Position numbers and translations under genes: made by a program. From assembly GCF_000426865.1 (NCBI RefSeq), contig NZ_AUGE01000002.1:124001-188000 (forward strand): a stretch of DNA of 64,000 nucleotides, read 5' to 3'. The stretch is from Citrifermentans bremense R1 (lineage in GTDB: Bacteria; Desulfobacterota; Desulfuromonadia; Geobacterales; Geobacteraceae). Position 1 is the first letter of the stretch; each line of letters begins with the position of its first letter. Positions 62,503 to 64,000 of the stretch are shown here, piece after piece. The notes under the pieces were generated by a model. It saw only the letters and a list, made by a program, of their open reading frames with translations. It made no database searches and was not told the origin of the DNA.

Positions 62503-63505
62503 CTTTAGCCGCCAATCTGGTCAGGTGCAGCCCGCACGAGGAAAGCCTCGTCCGCAGCTCCGCGCTCTGATCTCGCATCAGGTCGGAGGCGCCGGGGCTG
62601 CCGCAGACGCAGTCGATGGAGATCCCTTCGGCCGAAAAGCGCAGCGTCGCCTCCACCCCCCCCAGCCGCGGCAGGTCTAGCGACACCGTAGCCTCGACCC
62701 CCTGCTCCCACTTCTCGTCGTCCCCCTCGCGGATGGCGAGCTCCATCTCCTGGCCGGGCCAGGCCTCTCCGCGCCAGGCCAGCACCCCTGAGTTCAAAAG
62801 CAGCAGTTGCTCTTTTATCAGCGGCAGCGTGCGGCTGTCGGCGAAACCGGCAGCAGAGCTCTCCTTCCCTCCCCCCTCATCTCCCTCCCCCTCGGCAGCA
62901 ACACGGGAAAGCCTCCCCTGCGGTTCTTTCAAGAGCTCCTTCAACTGCAGCGTGCCGCCGGCCCATTGGGCCAAATGGGACTCGTAGAAGAGCCCCGACT
63001 GGGTGAGCGCGCTCTTCAGCCTCCCCGCCAGTTGGGCAGAGGCCTGCTCCGGGGATTCCAGCAGAGGCTCCTGGGGAGCCTGCAGCGACGGTGCGTTCTT
63101 CACCACGTCTGCCAGCCACTTCCCCATCGAGCTAAGCTTCACCGACTCCCCTACCTCCGGCCGCATCACCTGGAAGGTGATGCGCGGGTCGGCGGTGAGA
63201 AAGGTAAGCTCCAAGGTCTCGCCGGGCGCCACGTTCAGGGGTATCTCAAGGTGGTACAGTTCGCCCGCCACGCGCGCAAGGTAGAGGCTGTTAGGAAGGT
63301 TGGAGATGATCTCGGCCTTAACCTGCTGCCCGGGGTTCAGCTGCAGCAGTTGGCTCGCGCGCTGCTGCACCTCCACAACGGGGGTGACCGCGGTCTTGGC
63401 GAGGATGGGAAGAACCTGCTTCTGGCTTTCGTCGTTGATGAACATGTCCGAATCCTGTGGTGCAGGAGGCGCTGTTTCGGCTGTACGGGAATAGGGGCCG
63501 ACCAT
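62495..63505 (-). CDS. FliK-like flagellar hook-length control protein
   Basis: The 336-residue protein has a beta-rich N-terminal module (LNPGQQVKAEIISNLPNSLYLARVAGELYHLEIPLNVAPGETLEL), a low-complexity charged middle (EGEGDEGGGKESS), and a C-terminal region. That region (WPGQEMELAIREGD ... VSLDLPRLGGVEATLRFSAEGISI) resembles the FliK substrate-switching domain. A later start at Met 63445 is possible. It is coupled to the FlhB-tail gene, consistent with hook-length control, though the genomic flagellar cluster is not nearby. Confidence 0.75.
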   Translation of the reverse strand: MVGPYSRTAETAPPAPQDSDMFINDESQKQVLPILAKTAVTPVVEVQQRASQLLQLNPGQQVKAEIISNLPNSLYLARVAGELYHLEIPLNVAPGETLELTFLTADPRITFQVMRPEVGESVKLSSMGKWLADVVKNAPSLQAPQEPLLESPEQASAQLAGRLKSALTQSGLFYESHLAQWAGGTLQLKELLKEPQGRLSRVAAEGEGDEGGGKESSAAGFADSRTLPLIKEQLLLLNSGVLAWRGEAWPGQEMELAIREGDDEKWEQGVEATVSLDLPRLGGVEATLRFSAEGISIDCVCGSPGASDLMRDQSAELRTRLSSCGLHLTRLAAKDG

Positions 63506-63709
63506 CTGCGACGGCTTAAAGGTTCATGTCGGAGCCGGTTGCTCGATTCATAGCACACTCTGCCGGCAATTAGTAGTACAGAAATCCCCTGCTGAGCCGT
63601 ACAGCATTGCTATTTTTTTCACTGAAGCCGCTAAACATATCCGGAACCGCCGCCGATAAGAAAGAAAAGCGAGATTTTCAACCTGTTCTTCAGAGGCAGC
63701 CCCATCGAT

Positions 63710-64000
63710 GAAACACGCACTGCGTATCCTGATCGTGGACGATTCCCCCGAAGATGCCGCACTCATCGTGCGTCAACTGCAAGGGGAATTCTCTGTCAGC
63801 TACGAGCGCGTCGAGACCCCTGACGAAATGGAGGCGGCACTGGACAAGGGGGGATGGCACATCGTCATCTCGGACTACGTCATGCCGAAGTTCAGCGGGC
63901 TCGCGGCGCTCAAGCTCCTTCACGACCGGGGAATGGACCTCCCTTTCATCATGGTCTCCGGGCAGATGGGAGAGGTCGCCGCAGTAGAAGCGATGCGCGC
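63710..64000 (+). CDS. response regulator receiver protein (3' end outside window)
   Basis: From ATG 63710 at least 97 residues are visible, all a receiver domain: LRILIVDDSPEDAALIVRQL, phospho-Asp in HIVISDYVMPKFSG, and LPFIMVSGQMGEVAAVEAM. The sequence closely parallels the receiver of the REC-PAS-PP2C protein at 52909. PAS/PP2C or kinase output domains probably follow beyond the window. Confidence 0.88.

Overview
This 64 kb window is GC-rich, densely coded bacterial chromosome. The gene content points to a Geobacter-type member of the Geobacteraceae (Desulfuromonadota). Supporting features are a PilY1-type pilus adhesin, a chemotaxis cluster with a CheR-TPR fusion, many sigma-54 and PAS/REC regulators, a candidate GEMM riboswitch, a probable selenocysteine rhodanese, and a small-peptide/radical-SAM pair resembling the system I recall as 'geopeptide'. 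The taxonomic placement is inference from gene content. I see no rRNA, tRNA, CRISPR array or insertion sequence.

Layout. 1-4.6 kb: 3'-truncated PilY1-like adhesin and a small exported partner. 5-7.5 kb: arsenic operon (arsR, acr3, arsC, CDF-like membrane protein) with two ArsR-type dyads. 8.2-11.6 kb: assimilatory sulfate genes cysH-cysD-cysN. 11.9-15.2 kb: MATE pump, a triple-rhodanese protein interrupted by an in-frame TGA that looks like a Sec codon, and a small unknown gene behind a riboswitch-like leader. 15.6-18.8 kb: MarR, FUSC aromatic-acid exporter, SDR. 18.8-23.1 kb: unknown protein, then MlaA lipoprotein, alpha/beta hydrolase, TAXI binding protein and a tiny membrane protein. 23.2-30.1 kb: tripartite RND pump, a tiny membrane ORF and its TetR repressor with two matching operators. 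30.3-35.8 kb: stress protein, nitroreductase, GNAT, M23 peptidase, methyltransferase, WecB. 36.3-44.1 kb: chemotaxis operon cheR-cheW-mcp-cheA-cheB-cheY. 44.3-52 kb: histidine kinase, ABC-type binding protein and TonB receptor, divergent from the peptide/radical-SAM pair, then a sigma-54 response regulator. 52-56 kb: HD protein, REC-PAS-PP2C protein, AAA/DRTGG ATPase. 56-64 kb: DksA-type zinc finger, KamA-family enzyme, pyrD-pyrK-rimI, divergent purM-purN, FlhB-tail and FliK-like flagellar genes, and the start of another receiver protein.

The most interesting items are four. (1) A 37-codon peptide gene at 49045 followed by a hairpin and a radical SAM/SPASM maturase, flanked by receptor and two-component genes that could form one peptide-based system. 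(2) The triple-rhodanese gene at 13475-14854, with a SECIS-like hairpin just after its TGA. (3) A GEMM-like leader with a terminator upstream of an uncharacterised 102-residue protein. (4) An apparently leaderless arsR whose operator fills the promoter spacer.
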